62,755 nucleotides of DNA from NCBI GenBank assembly GCA_029747585.1, contig JAPEVF010000238.1, forward strand, positions 1-62,755. Direction: 5' to 3'. The notes below the pieces were generated by a model, which was not told the origin of the DNA, searched no databases, and saw only the letters and a program-made list of their open reading frames with translations. The position numbers were made by a program, and so were the translations under genes. This DNA comes from Pleurotus djamor (taxonomy: Eukaryota; Basidiomycota; Agaricomycetes; Agaricales; Pleurotaceae). This document shows positions 21,712 through 32,262 of this stretch, one piece after another. How positions within the stretch are numbered: position 1 is the stretch's first letter; every line of letters starts with the position of its first letter.

Positions 21712-24025
21712 TTGACTGTGGCGAAGAGCTTACAATTACTGTCTCGCTCAAACACCTTCAGTCCGTGTTTGAAGACGGATCGATATGCACCATACGTCGA
21801 CTTGTGCAACAATGCCTTGTCAATGCTCAAAGTCACCGAGGGTCTACCTCTTCGCTCGCCCTCGTCTCCGGAACTCCAATACTGTAGCCTTGGCCCCGGC
21901 GTATTCAGAACATGGATGGATCGCGATGCCTTCCACACACGTCCGAGTCGGCTGCGGGCCAGGCAGACACGGCTTTAGGATCCATAGATGGCGAAATACG
22001 TGATGAAGAGGCCGAGCCCGAGCTTGACTCTTTCTTCGGTGTCGATATTTTCAAGGTCATCAAGGATACCGCCAGCAAAGAGGCTTGTGCCGCGCTCAAA
22101 GAATCGTTTACAACGTCTAGACGTGTTGGTGTGCGACAGAAGGGGAACGAAGTAGATGGGACTAAGCAAGCCACTGGAAATACCGCTGACTGTCGAGGAT
22201 TTGCCTCGGCCACCATCCCATCCCCTTCAACGGCCACCTGTGAGTCTACCCCGTCGGAACGCAAATATGCTTGGACGAGCACGAAATCCTCCCCGAAGAC
22301 CAAGAGGCTATGTCTCTGGATCGACCACGGAGTTGAACAGGACGAGGACTGTTCTGACCAACGGATTATCGAAGGTAGAGTACGGTGTGCTGCGTATGCG
22401 CTGGAGGTGCTGTCTGGGAACCCGGGTGTACAGTATATGATCAACATGCTCCACATCGGTGCGTTGCTAGCTCTGAGTTGTCATTTGCCTCTGCTATGTT
22501 CTAATGGCGTTGCAGACGATTGCTTGTTCATATGGTATTTCGACCGGGAGGGAATTGTGCGATCTGACGGTATCAGCTTCATTGGTGATTTTCCCCGTGC
22601 ACTGGTTCTCCTCGCGCTATTCCAACGCTTCAGGCCGGAAGACTGGGGGCGATGCGCGAGTTTCGACTGCCCTCCAGGTATGGTGTCGTTAAACGTGTCG
22701 CTCAGTGACCCGAGTTTAGAAAACAAATACAATCCACTCGACATCGCCACGCTGGTAATTGGGTACACACAGGAAGACTATGTGTCTTCACAACCCCGAT
22801 GCTTGGGCGGACGTGCCACCAGAGTGCTCAAATGCGAAGCTATAATGAAAGACGGGTCTCGCTCGGATGAATCTGTCGTAGTCAAGATCTCGCATGCAGA
22901 AGTGCGTCGTACGCACGAAGGCAAGATACTGAATGGTGTGCGTAACATCGCGACGAAATTGGACTCTTCGATGAAGGATCACTTGCCTGAACCGCTATGT
23001 TACGCGGATGTTGGTGTACTGATACAGGGCGCATCCGAAGCCTAACGGGAATCCCTGGTAGTGGATATCGAATTATGCGCATGGTGGTGATGAAACGGCT
23101 GGAGAAGATCACATCGCTGGATGGTGCTTTGTTCCTTCGTGCTTGGTTGGATGCGCTAACGTGTATGTTGAACTCGCTTGAACTTACCCCGCCTTCATAT
23201 AATATTCACGTTCCCTCCACAGGTCATGCTTTTCTCTGGAAGCACGGTGTTGAACATGGAGATCCGAGTCTATATAACATCATGTATCACCCTGTCACTC
23301 ATCGTGGGGTGCTGACGGACTTTGACCTGTCGATCCTGCAATGGGAGGACCGCGTTGTTGGTTGCGATCGTACTGGGACTGTCCCATTCATGGCCCTCGC
23401 ACTTCTGAAGGATGAATACTGGAATGGAGGAATCCAACGATACTACCATCATGAGATGGAAGCATTCATCTGGTGCCTGCCCTTTGTGTGTCTTGGTGGA
23501 TTTGCGGCCGGTTCAGAGCGTCACGAAGTTATCACGGAATGGGTGGCAGCAGACGCTACACAGTGCCGCAGGCTGAAATTAGACTTTGCCGCGCACTCCT
23601 TCAAGTACAAGGCCCCCGTCTCTCCCAAGTTCGCAGCATGCTATGACCTTGCTATACTGCTATGCCGCGCTGCCTCGAATTTCTACACTGATTCAAGCTT
23701 TTACTCCGCTAATCTCGAAGATCTTCGCCAAGAAGGTGAACTCCCTGAGTTCTATGGCGAGGGGCCCATTCCTGTTGCCATGTCCCTTGATCTGTGGGCT
23801 CGGTTCTTGGCTGCGCTCAAAAAAGCGGGTTGGAGGAAGAAGGGTCCATCGACATTGGACGATGCTTTCATTTTACCTCTTATTGAACGGCTTGAGAAGC
23901 ATAAGCCGTCTTTTGACAGTATGGATGAAACTGTGAAGTCCCAGCTCAAGGCGCTCTTTCGTGCAGACAGTGCTGCAACCGAAGCCTCCCCAATCGAAGG
24001 GCAGCAGCCAGAACCGACAGGGTAA
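21712..24025 (+). pseudogene. FunK1-type fungal protein kinase, frame broken
   Basis: FunK1 kinases are a protein-kinase-like family expanded in mushrooms. The N-terminal frame contains KTDRYAPYVDLCNNALSMLK, typical of their first region. Another frame (21912 onward) holds DDCLFIWYFDREGIVRSDGI, then FIGDFPRALVLLALFQRF and EDWG, the family hallmark before the kinase lobe. A 60-base intron is spliced out just ahead of it. The C-lobe gives FLWKHGVEHGDPSLYNIMYH, GVLTDFDLSILQWEDR, RTGTVPFMALALL and YYHHEMEAFIWCLPFVCL. HGD stands for HRD, and DFD for DFG as usual in FunK1. The frame must change near 21950 and again near 23015-23030, where YADVGVL in one frame continues as DTGRIRSLTGIPGSGYRIMR in another. 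No intron of workable size lies there. It is either a recent pseudogene or carries an assembly error; the stop is at 24023-24025. Confidence 0.7.
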
Positions 24026-26950
24026 ATTGCCTCAAGATCGCGTCCAATCTCGCTTTTTGCTTTGCTATAGCTACATCCTGCGCAGTGTCATTCTTCACAC
24101 ATACCCATGATCCCCAGTTGCACCGTAATGTCAGGTTATAGAGATTATGGTTTTGAAAGTGATAGTTTAAGCTCGACATCGACCAGAAGCTCCCTGCCAC
24201 GGTAAGAATACAAGAAACCCACCAATTTGAAAGCTGGTCTTGCATCTTTTGATTGTCCACGAGACATTTTTGAAGCTTCCAGGCTATTATCTCACCCAAA
24301 TTCCGCCGCTGTTCCAAGTTGGCGGCGACTACGTGATCTGCACCATACATAAGAGTCATATTGTTGTTTTAGTTATTTCTGTGGGACCTGTAACAGGCCT
24401 GATACGTTACGCATGTATTTTCAAGTGACGTTCTTCTAATTTCTTTTTTTTTCCTGTAGGGCTTCTTTATTGGAATTTGGCTTCGCGTAGCTGTTTGCTG
24501 TTTGCTGTTTGACTGATGCGATGCCGTGACTTGTGGTGCACAGTTACCCAGAGATCGGTATCGGTGGAAAGCTTCGATGTTGTCGGTGGTGGTGTCGGCG
24601 GTGTTGGTAAACCAAGTGAGGAAGTGAGTCGTACTCCCTAATTTGCATGATCGGTTCCTCATTTCGTAACCTGTTCAGTCGCATGTCGTGTGTCGCGTAG
24701 AGGAAGAGGACTAGGCACCGTTTCTCATTGGTTGTTCAAAGCTTCGCTGCGAGGCTAGAGAACTGAGAAAGGCAATGGATGGAGTTGCTCATGGGGGGTC
24801 TAGGTTGCGTACATGATGGTTGTGGGTATGGTTTGACTTGAGACTTTGACAAGATGATGCTGACATACAAAATAAGGTATAGGTACAATATGAACTACTC
24901 CGAAGCGGCTGGTGCGCTCGAACAAGAAGTAGACAGTCCAAGAAATAGGCACTAAGTAATAGATAGAGATGGTCTACCCTCAGGGATGAGCCCCCGCCGT
25001 TTCCGTTCAACCGCCAACGATGATGGCATTGGCTGCCCTCGACACGCGTACGCACGACTCCGAAGCCGTAAGAACCCATTCCTGGTTCTCGTCTTCGTCC
25101 GCTTTGAGCAATGGCTGCCTTGTCGTCGTCATCGATCGGGATCGACCATCCGAGCTTGGGTCTTGTGGTTCTGGGGCGGAGGAGGGGGGAGAGGAAGACG
25201 GAGAGGAAGATGAAGCTGGAAATGAATGGGAATGATGAGTGATGAAGTGGCGTTAGTGGGTGCTCGGGACCGAGATGTGATGAAGGCTGAAGCACATACC
25301 GGAGGTTGCGGATTCGACAAAGGTGACGGCCGTGTTGTCGCTGTTCCAATCAGCCTGCGTAACCAGCGATGACGCGTCGACATCCGTCTCGGTTTCTACG
25401 TGCTCGGCTAACAGACGAGGACTAAAGTCAGTGGGGTCCGGAACCCAAAGGCAACACACCACGTACCACAGCTGCCTCTGTGTTGCGGCTTAGGCGCCGT
25501 AGCCCTCGAATCCTGACCACGATGGACTGGAGACCTATGGTAACACATGTTTCAGACATGGGACAAGTGGCATCGAGGCAAAGGCGGTACGTTGGATCAC
25601 AATAGATTGTGTGACGGCGTTGAGCCAACTGTGGGTGACCCTTTGGACCGGGCTGACGTTTTGGGGAGGTGGTGGGAGTGGTGATGGCGGTGGTGTTGGA
25701 TATGGATAGGGCGATATGGTGGAGGCGCTGAATACAAACATGGTGGGGGGAAGGAATCAACCCAGACGATGAGTACTGTGTACTTACGTACCGTTGACTC
25801 TGTAATTTCCCAAGTTCAATAATTATGTTCTCCATTTTGGGAATGGCAATGCGACTCAGTGGAAGCTTACTTCCAAGATCTCATCGGAAAACGCCGTTGA
25901 TTTGACAGCTGAGTTCTGGACTGCCTTCCTCATGGTTCTCGTCATGTGTGTGTGGGTGCTGCTCCGTCAATGGCGGTGAATCGTATCGCCATGGAAGGAC
26001 ATGTGTCGACTTCTTCAAGTGATCCGCCAGTCTAGAACTTGTACGCAGTAAGGCCGACAAGTCCCTTCAGCAACGTGTGTCACAGTATCCGTTTCGTAGC
26101 CACTTGTTAGAGCAAAGTAGATTGTAATGACTGTTCGTGGAATCGGAAATGTAGATGGACGAGGTTTGACTCTGAATGCCTATGTCGGGGTACAGAGAAC
26201 TTCACTGAGTGATTTTGATAGTGTTCATGTTGAAGAAATAAACACACAAGTGCGACGCAAGTCAGATCCCTGACTCAATCTGAAATTTGGTGGTGCGAGT
26301 GAGGATCAACTTTTGTACTTCAAACGAATTGAGAGTTGAGAAACGCGACTTACAAGTATAATTGATGTCTTTGACCGAATGGAAGGTATATGATTCGAGG
26401 TTGGCACGGATGACCATTGCTAACCAGAATGGCCAAGTTTGACAGGGACAATGTTGCAACTTGCGTAATCCCTGCGAAAAAAAGAGATGAGATCTCTGTG
26501 AGTTTTATCCTGGCTTGATCCTGGCTGCTAATTCTGGAAAATGTTGTCTGAATCTTTGCCGGGGCCGAGGCAACCACCGTTTCGAGCGTTGGAACATCTG
26601 GGGCTTTGCTGGGGCTTTCCTTTTTTGCAGGGTTCCATGGCTGGCTTGTTTACGCGTGGTCCACCTTTTCGGGGTTTCTGGACCTTTTATGCAGGTTATT
26701 TTGTGGTGAGTTTATCGAAGAACTAACCGCTCTGTTGCTGCCACCATCAAGCCCCTCCGCTTCATCACTGTTCTTCGCAGTCCCGTCGCATCGCGCACCA
26801 GCAAGACGATCCCCTCCGTCATTGTTCGGCGTCTTAGCAACACCGCCACACACCTCCGGCCGTCTCAACTGTCGGCGCAGCACTCAAATACTTCCATAAT
26901 CGTTCTTGCTCGCGCGCTCGCGACCTATAATCCAGCGACGACGGGATAAT
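24026..26950. other. No confident gene
   Basis: Minus-strand frames at 25253-25835 include Pro-rich sequence (STISPYPYPTPPPSPLPPPP) and an acidic stretch, TDFSPRLLAEHVETETDVDA. They may belong to a multi-exon gene, but I could not chain the exons and recognise no family. A short repeat (GCTGTTT, three copies) lies near 24490-24512. The 3' part is the promoter side of the KilA-N/APSES gene at 26963. Confidence 0.35.
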
Positions 26951-26962
26951 TATAATACGCTA

Positions 26963-28530
26963 ATGTCCAGCTCTTCCGCCCGGGTGTGTTCCATCCCGGA
27001 TGAGAGGGTGCATGATATTGATCTCTCCAAGGATGCTCCTATGCCCCCGACGGTCGCCTCTGTAAGACCAAGATTCAGACCTTATGCGAGTCCAAACCAC
27101 CAAGTCACAGAGGGTCGCTATATCACCAACAATGACCCACGAGGACACATGTTCGTTCTCCACTGTCATTCGTGACGAGGGGGTATCCTAAATAGTTTTT
27201 TGTAGTCTCGTTTATGAGTATCCCCTCAACGGGAAGTGGATTATGATGGATATCGACAACGGGTATATCTTGTGGACAGGTATTTGGAAAGGTCAGGTGT
27301 GGCGCGAATATCCTTTCACCCCCATAACTAATTTACACTTCGCAATCCAGCCCTCGGGAATTCAAAAGGTGTGTCCCAGTACGTATCTTTGTAAGGTGTC
27401 GCCGCTCAACTAGGTTATAGCGGACATGGTCAAATTGATTGATTCTCAGCCTGACCTCGCACCCCTCATACGGCGTGTCCGAGGAGGTTACCTCAAAATT
27501 CAGGGAACTTGGATGTCATACCCGGTGAGTATCCATGCCAGCTGACAGGCTTTCTCGGTTTACTGATTATGCTTGCTCTTAGCTTGCTCTTCGGCTTGCT
27601 CGTCGGTGAGTACGCTCCATTGGCCTATTGATAGGCATAGGCTCAAACTTTTGCCCACCCCAAGCGTCGCTTGGCCAATACGCGACGAACTGATACCATT
27701 TTTTGGGTAAACCCCCTTTTACATGTGCCTAATTTTTGCTCATTATTCATAATACTTAGACCAACGTTCCCTAGCACTTGCCTTTCGCCCGACCAGCCAG
27801 GTTATGGCCAAGTAGTCGCCTCAGGATCGGGCCGCAGGCGCTTTCGCAAGGCTAACAATGCCCCAACCTCTGTTGCAGTGCCTCGCGACTTGCCACCTCT
27901 CACCCGACGGCCCTCGGATCCATACAGTTATGGTGAAGGTCCATCTTCACATCGAATGCCAGCGGACAGCCGCCTAGACTTGGGCGGTCCTTCCTCACCG
28001 CCAAATACTGGCGATGCTTCACCCTCGAAAGACCGCTCCCTCAGTCGCTATTCTCCATACCATGGCTCTTTGTCGTCTCACCTTGGCCGCCGACCGTCCA
28101 GCTCAGGACGGAGCCTTCACCGTGATATACCCCCCCTATCGTTACATGATAACCCCCACCCCGAACCACCTAATTCTGCAGCCGAGCACACCATCCTACC
28201 TCCGATGCGACAGCATAATCCTACTGATGACTCTGTCACTTCGTCGTACGCCCTGCCCCCAATATCTGCGCTTGAAGACCTTCGCGGGGTCCATGCAAAC
28301 GACTCCACCGCTGTCCTGCGTAGACTCAAAGAAGACGACGAGTCATACGCTGAGTACACCCGCCACGAAGAAGAGCAGACGTGGAGAAGGCATAGGTCGT
28401 TATCTGCGCCTCCTTACAAGTAAGTCGGCGTCATCAACAAAGATGCTCAGGCTTGGATCTTATCCCGTTCTCATCATCGGTGTAATTGTATAGACCGCTC
28501 GACTCAGAACAATTCAGACGGTCACTATGA
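26963..28530 (+). CDS. KilA-N/APSES-domain transcription regulator, 3' end altered by a transposon
   Basis: Eight exons chain perfectly: 26963-27150, 27206-27291, 27351-27368 (an 18-base micro-exon), 27421-27524, 27583-27605, 27665-27706, 27760-28419 and 28494-28530. The protein starts MSSSSARVCSIPDERVHDID and holds a KilA-N/APSES-like DNA-binding domain: VYEYPLNGKWIMMDIDNGYI, LWTGIWKALGNSKADMVKLI, PLIRRVRGGYLKIQGTWMSY, LALRLARRVAWPIRDELIPF, FPSTCLSPDQPGYGQ. A long Ser/Pro/His-rich low-complexity tail follows, normal for such regulators. It would act in the nucleus; targets are unknown. The last exon reads KPLDSEQFRRSL and then TGA at 28528-28530. That TGA lies inside the left inverted repeat of the element starting at 28525, so the original C-terminus has been replaced. 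The DNA-binding part is untouched and may still work. Confidence 0.85.
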
Positions 28531-28765
28531 CGTACATTCGGTAGCAAAAATAAACGCGCAACTTACTTTTTGTAAACACAACGCGCGCAACTTTTTTTGC
28601 ACTTTTTTCAAGGCGCGCAACTTTTCAACTCGAAAAATGCGCGCAACTTTTCCAAAATCTCCGTCGGAACGAGTATTTGGAAGTACGATCTGACTTGGTA
28701 ACCACTTGAGTCTGTGTGCCAGAGCCTGTAAGCGTATGTAGATGCTACTTTGACATGATTCTCGC
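28525..28765 (+). repeat. Left terminal inverted repeat
   Basis: Mirror image of 30190-30431. It contains repeated GCGCGCAACTTTT words and supplies the stop codon of the interrupted regulator gene. Confidence 0.75.
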
Positions 28766-28769
28766 CTTC

Positions 28770-30185
28770 TCCTATCACTCTCCGCCCCCTGTGACACAGA
28801 CGCCCGTCGTTAACGCCCACTTTCGCTTGGCTTTCGCCAAAGTCCAAGCCTACCTTGAGTTTCACCCTCGCCATTCAACTCTTCCGTTCAGTATCTCACC
28901 CAGGCGCCTCAGTGTCTATTGGCGAACACTTGCCTCCGGAAACTCACAGATCAACAATCAACGATCTAACCTGGTCCCATTCCCTATCTGGCCCGAGTTG
29001 GGCCCGAGACGACTCACAACGACGGGATGGTCAACCTTTCCCAACTCTTCCCCTTGTATTCAAGGTAAACCGCTGGTATGCAACACGTCAAGGATGATGG
29101 GAACTGTTGCCCACCACTCTTATTCTAGGTGAAGGAGCTGTTTGCACTGTACTCTATAGGTCTCGTTCGGGTCTTGTAGTAAGTCTTGTTTTTCGCAGAA
29201 ATTATGGCTAGTATATAACTAATGAACGGAAATATACAGAATGCTGCGTCTTTCTTAGTCCGGGGGGAAGGCAATCTCGAGCTTCGGGCTGTCGAGATCT
29301 CAGAGCCGGGTCAATCAACGTACGTGTTTCGCTGGACTCAGGTATGCCGCCCGTCTTGTTTTCCATGAGAAACTGCTCAAGATTGACTGGATCTGTGATC
29401 CCTCTCTACTCATCCCTCTCTACTCATCCCCCCCTCCGTCCGTGCTTTTCCCTCAAACTTTCAACGATTGCCTCGAATTTAGCGGCTAGCCCCGTCCTGC
29501 GCATTTGGTTGCTTTCCTCATCCTTGAAAATGCCCCATTCACAGATTTCCTTCGGTCGATCATCCCCTGACCCTCGCGCCATGTCCTTGCAAACCGTCCA
29601 TCCCCACGGCCAACTCATCGGGCTCTCATAGAATTCGTCTACCTTGACGTCCCTCCGGCCTTGTTCCCTGAACGCTGCAGGCTTCCAGAGCGGCCACCAT
29701 TCCTCACATGCCTTCAATATTGCTCTTTTGTTATCTGTCTTCCTCCTTAGATGTCCTCCGAGTACCTGATGGATGCAGACCGGCAGACCGTCATGCTACC
29801 TCGTGGCTGATCGTCCCGTCTCTGATACCCCCAATATACCAGTCAAGATACAACTGGAACACCGTTTGGTCATGGAATGTGGCGTCATTGATACTACTCT
29901 ACGTACACTTGCCCTCTTCATGTGTGACGACGGTCATTGTATGTTTCTGAATCAATGGTTTCAGCTCACTTGCTCTGTTGTGGCGTGAATGTCTCGCAAG
30001 TCCCCTCCCAGGCTTGTACGGAGGTGCCTTTGAAGTTTGAGGTTTATTATGGGAAGCTCCACCAGAAGTACTCTTAGTCTATTGGGGCAAAATGCAAGCA
30101 AAATGCGGAAGGTTGACTAAGGTTGAGGACTTGTCGTCAGGCGCCTGTCGTGCCACGTGATGCCAAGGAGAGATAGGAGGGTGTT
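28770..30185. other. Interior of the inverted-repeat element, decayed frames
   Basis: Plus-strand frames include EHLPPETHRSTINDLTWSHS, PLVFKVNRWYATRQG and LILGEGAVCTVLYRSRSG, and a further fragment ELRAVEISEPGQSTYVFRW. The GEGxVxxVYR pattern resembles a kinase glycine-rich loop, so a captured kinase-like gene fragment is possible but not shown. A minus-strand frame at 29424-29717 has VDEFYESPMSWPWGWTVCKD, also unrecognised. Confidence 0.3.
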
Positions 30186-30189
30186 AGGA

Positions 30190-30431
30190 AGGCGAAAACC
30201 ATGTCAAAAAAACACTTACTCATGCCTACAAGCCCTGGCACACAGACCCCAGTGGTTACCAAGCCAGAGCGTACTTCCAAATACTCATTCCGTCGAAGAT
30301 CATGGAAAAGTTGCGCGCATTTTTCGAGTTGAAAAGTTGCGCGCCTTGAAAAAAGTGCAAAAAAGTTGCGCGCGTTGTGTTTACAAAAAGTAAGTTGCGC
30401 GTTTATTTTTGCTACCGAATGTACGTCATAG
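30190..30431 (-). repeat. Right terminal inverted repeat
   Basis: Reverse-complement partner of 28525-28765. It ends GTACGTCATAG. The inner half has diverged more than the outer half. Confidence 0.75.
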
Positions 30432-32200
30432 GGGGTCTGATGGACATGGGACACGGTGCGCTGCTCACCTTCGCAGTTACATTACGCCCTTCGTCGTGGC
30501 GAGACTTACGACCTCGCTGTCCCTCAAGTTTGAGGTCAACTCCGCTTCTTGCTGCCGCAAACCCTTTGTAATCTGCTTTCTACATGGCTTACGCACTCCT
30601 TGAAAGACTCTCATATATCTCAGATACGCCGCAGCTGTAGGGTACTAGTAGAAAGGAGCAGCATCAATGAATGGCCTCGAAACTCAGGGTCTGGCTATCC
30701 TCGAGTATGCGAGACTCTTTTGGGTGTGGTAGGGCCTACAGGAACCATTACGGAGCAATTTCGATGTGGACAAGTCGAATCCGAACGAGTCAAACCCGGT
30801 TAGGAGTCACAGGGGACGACTTTCGAATATTCGTTTATTGACGTTCCACCATCGAAACCATGCTTCTGACGATTTGAAGCATTCAAGGCATTGATGATGA
30901 AAGTAATCTCACTCGATACCGCCATTAATAACGTCTTCAGCCACTCTGAGATACCTAGGTGACCAAGGCGAGCAGGATTTGTTGCTACCTCATGCACGAG
31001 CATTTCTTCAGTCGATTTGCTACGTTGGATGATGCTGTGGACTCTCAGTATAGTTAACGTCAATATCTAGCTCATATACACTGTTGTGCTATGCGGAGCA
31101 TGGACGCGATGTAGTAGAATTTCAAAGTTCCATCACCGGGCATAATTCCGGGGAAAAGCTCTCGTTTCCAGGTTTGCTTCGAGTTCGGTTGCACGCGGAA
31201 CGATTGGTTCACAAAAATACGCCACTATTTAATTTATACAAGTCATGATTATTCTACGCTACGGAGTACGTATGGTGATACTGCGGGACTGGTACACGGA
31301 TTTGGGATGAGTTTGCACCTACGAACATGAACGAAACTAATCAAGGTGGAGATTAGTGGATATCGCAGATTCGCGGCGAGACCTTAAGGTAAGTGGTTCT
31401 CCCGACGCCGGAAGCAATGATGACTCACAAACACTCGGAGGACACCGTCTCTCAGCTCTATGACATCGATGAGTGGAGAGCCGACGACTGTGACGACAAC
31501 TTAAACCAACGGAGTTCAACCGACAGCATGTTCAGCAAAGAGAGAGATGTGGTGGCTGAGGTAGCGTGGTGACGGCGACGAAAACCAGAGGAGAAAATTC
31601 CGCAGCTGCGAGTACCCAGGAGACCAGGCGACGTCGAAGGAACCAGATGCGCAGAGAGCCGTTGAAGAGAGCAAGGGCAAGGGAATTGTACGAGGAGGAG
31701 AAGGAGGACCGATGTAGAAGCTCAGTGGGAGAGATGGGGGGAAGGAAGAAAGGATGGGGGCTACCAGGTACGCACCAATGCCAGTCGTCGTCGGACTTGT
31801 TGTCGCCTGAGTGAGTTATCGCAATATAGATTGAATCTGAATCTCGCAATTACCTGATCTGGACCCCCAAAATCCGCGGTTACACGCTCTCAGAAAACAA
31901 GCTTCGACCAGGGCGCTCTTCGAATTAAGGTACGATGGGGAGCCATGCAGAATTGGGGTACGAAGTCTGCCTCATTTCTTTTTCTGAATATTATCATTCA
32001 TAATAAATTACTTATTGCTTAGCGAGCTGAGCAAGACAAATGCAATCATGCGGGAAGTTAGGCTCGATTCCAGCCGTTCTGGTAAGTTTTGGGGAGAAGA
32101 GAAAATAATGGACGATATGTATCTATTCCGAGTGTTTCATTTNCCCCCCTCCTCTTTGCCCACGCAAACGAGGAACTAGATACCAAGTACGCCTGGGATC
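30432..32200. other. No gene recognised
   Basis: Just after the element the regulator's frame stays open for about 45 codons (to 30571), which could be remains of its original 3' coding sequence. Beyond that only short frames are seen, with no motif. An unknown base lies at 32143. Confidence 0.35.
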
Positions 32201-32215
32201 GAGTCTAGCGGGAGG

Positions 32216-32222
32216 TATAAAA
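32216..32222 (+). promoter_or_regulatory. TATA box TATAAAA
   Basis: A perfect TATAAAA lies 41-47 bases before an ATG at 32263, with a pyrimidine-rich stretch between them. It is placed to start the transcript that would run through the splice-punctuated array downstream. Confidence 0.5.
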
Positions 32223-32262
32223 GCTTCAAATCCGACACCCTCCCTCTCACATTCCCCCCATC

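Larger units (their letters stand above)
28525..30431. mobile_element. 1.9-kb element with long terminal inverted repeats
   Basis: The two ends are inverted copies. CTATGACGTACATTCGGTAG at 28525 recurs as its reverse complement ending at 30431. Identity is near complete for about 135 bases and still high for about 100 more (left to about 28765, right from about 30190). Each end carries four spaced copies of (G)CGCGCAACTTTT, probably transposase-binding repeats. TA at both borders could be the target duplication, as in Tc1/mariner-type elements. The interior shows only short decayed frames and no transposase motif that I can see, so it appears non-autonomous. It sits in the last exon of the APSES gene. 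Confidence 0.7.

Noticed and set aside
22481..22768. Minus-strand frames over the kinase gene
   Set aside because: Antisense shadows of FunK1 coding sequence with clear family motifs on the plus strand.
31566..31814. Plus-strand charged frame of 82 codons
   Set aside because: Arg/Glu-rich purine tract; both strands are open across it and no motif is visible, so chance is likely.
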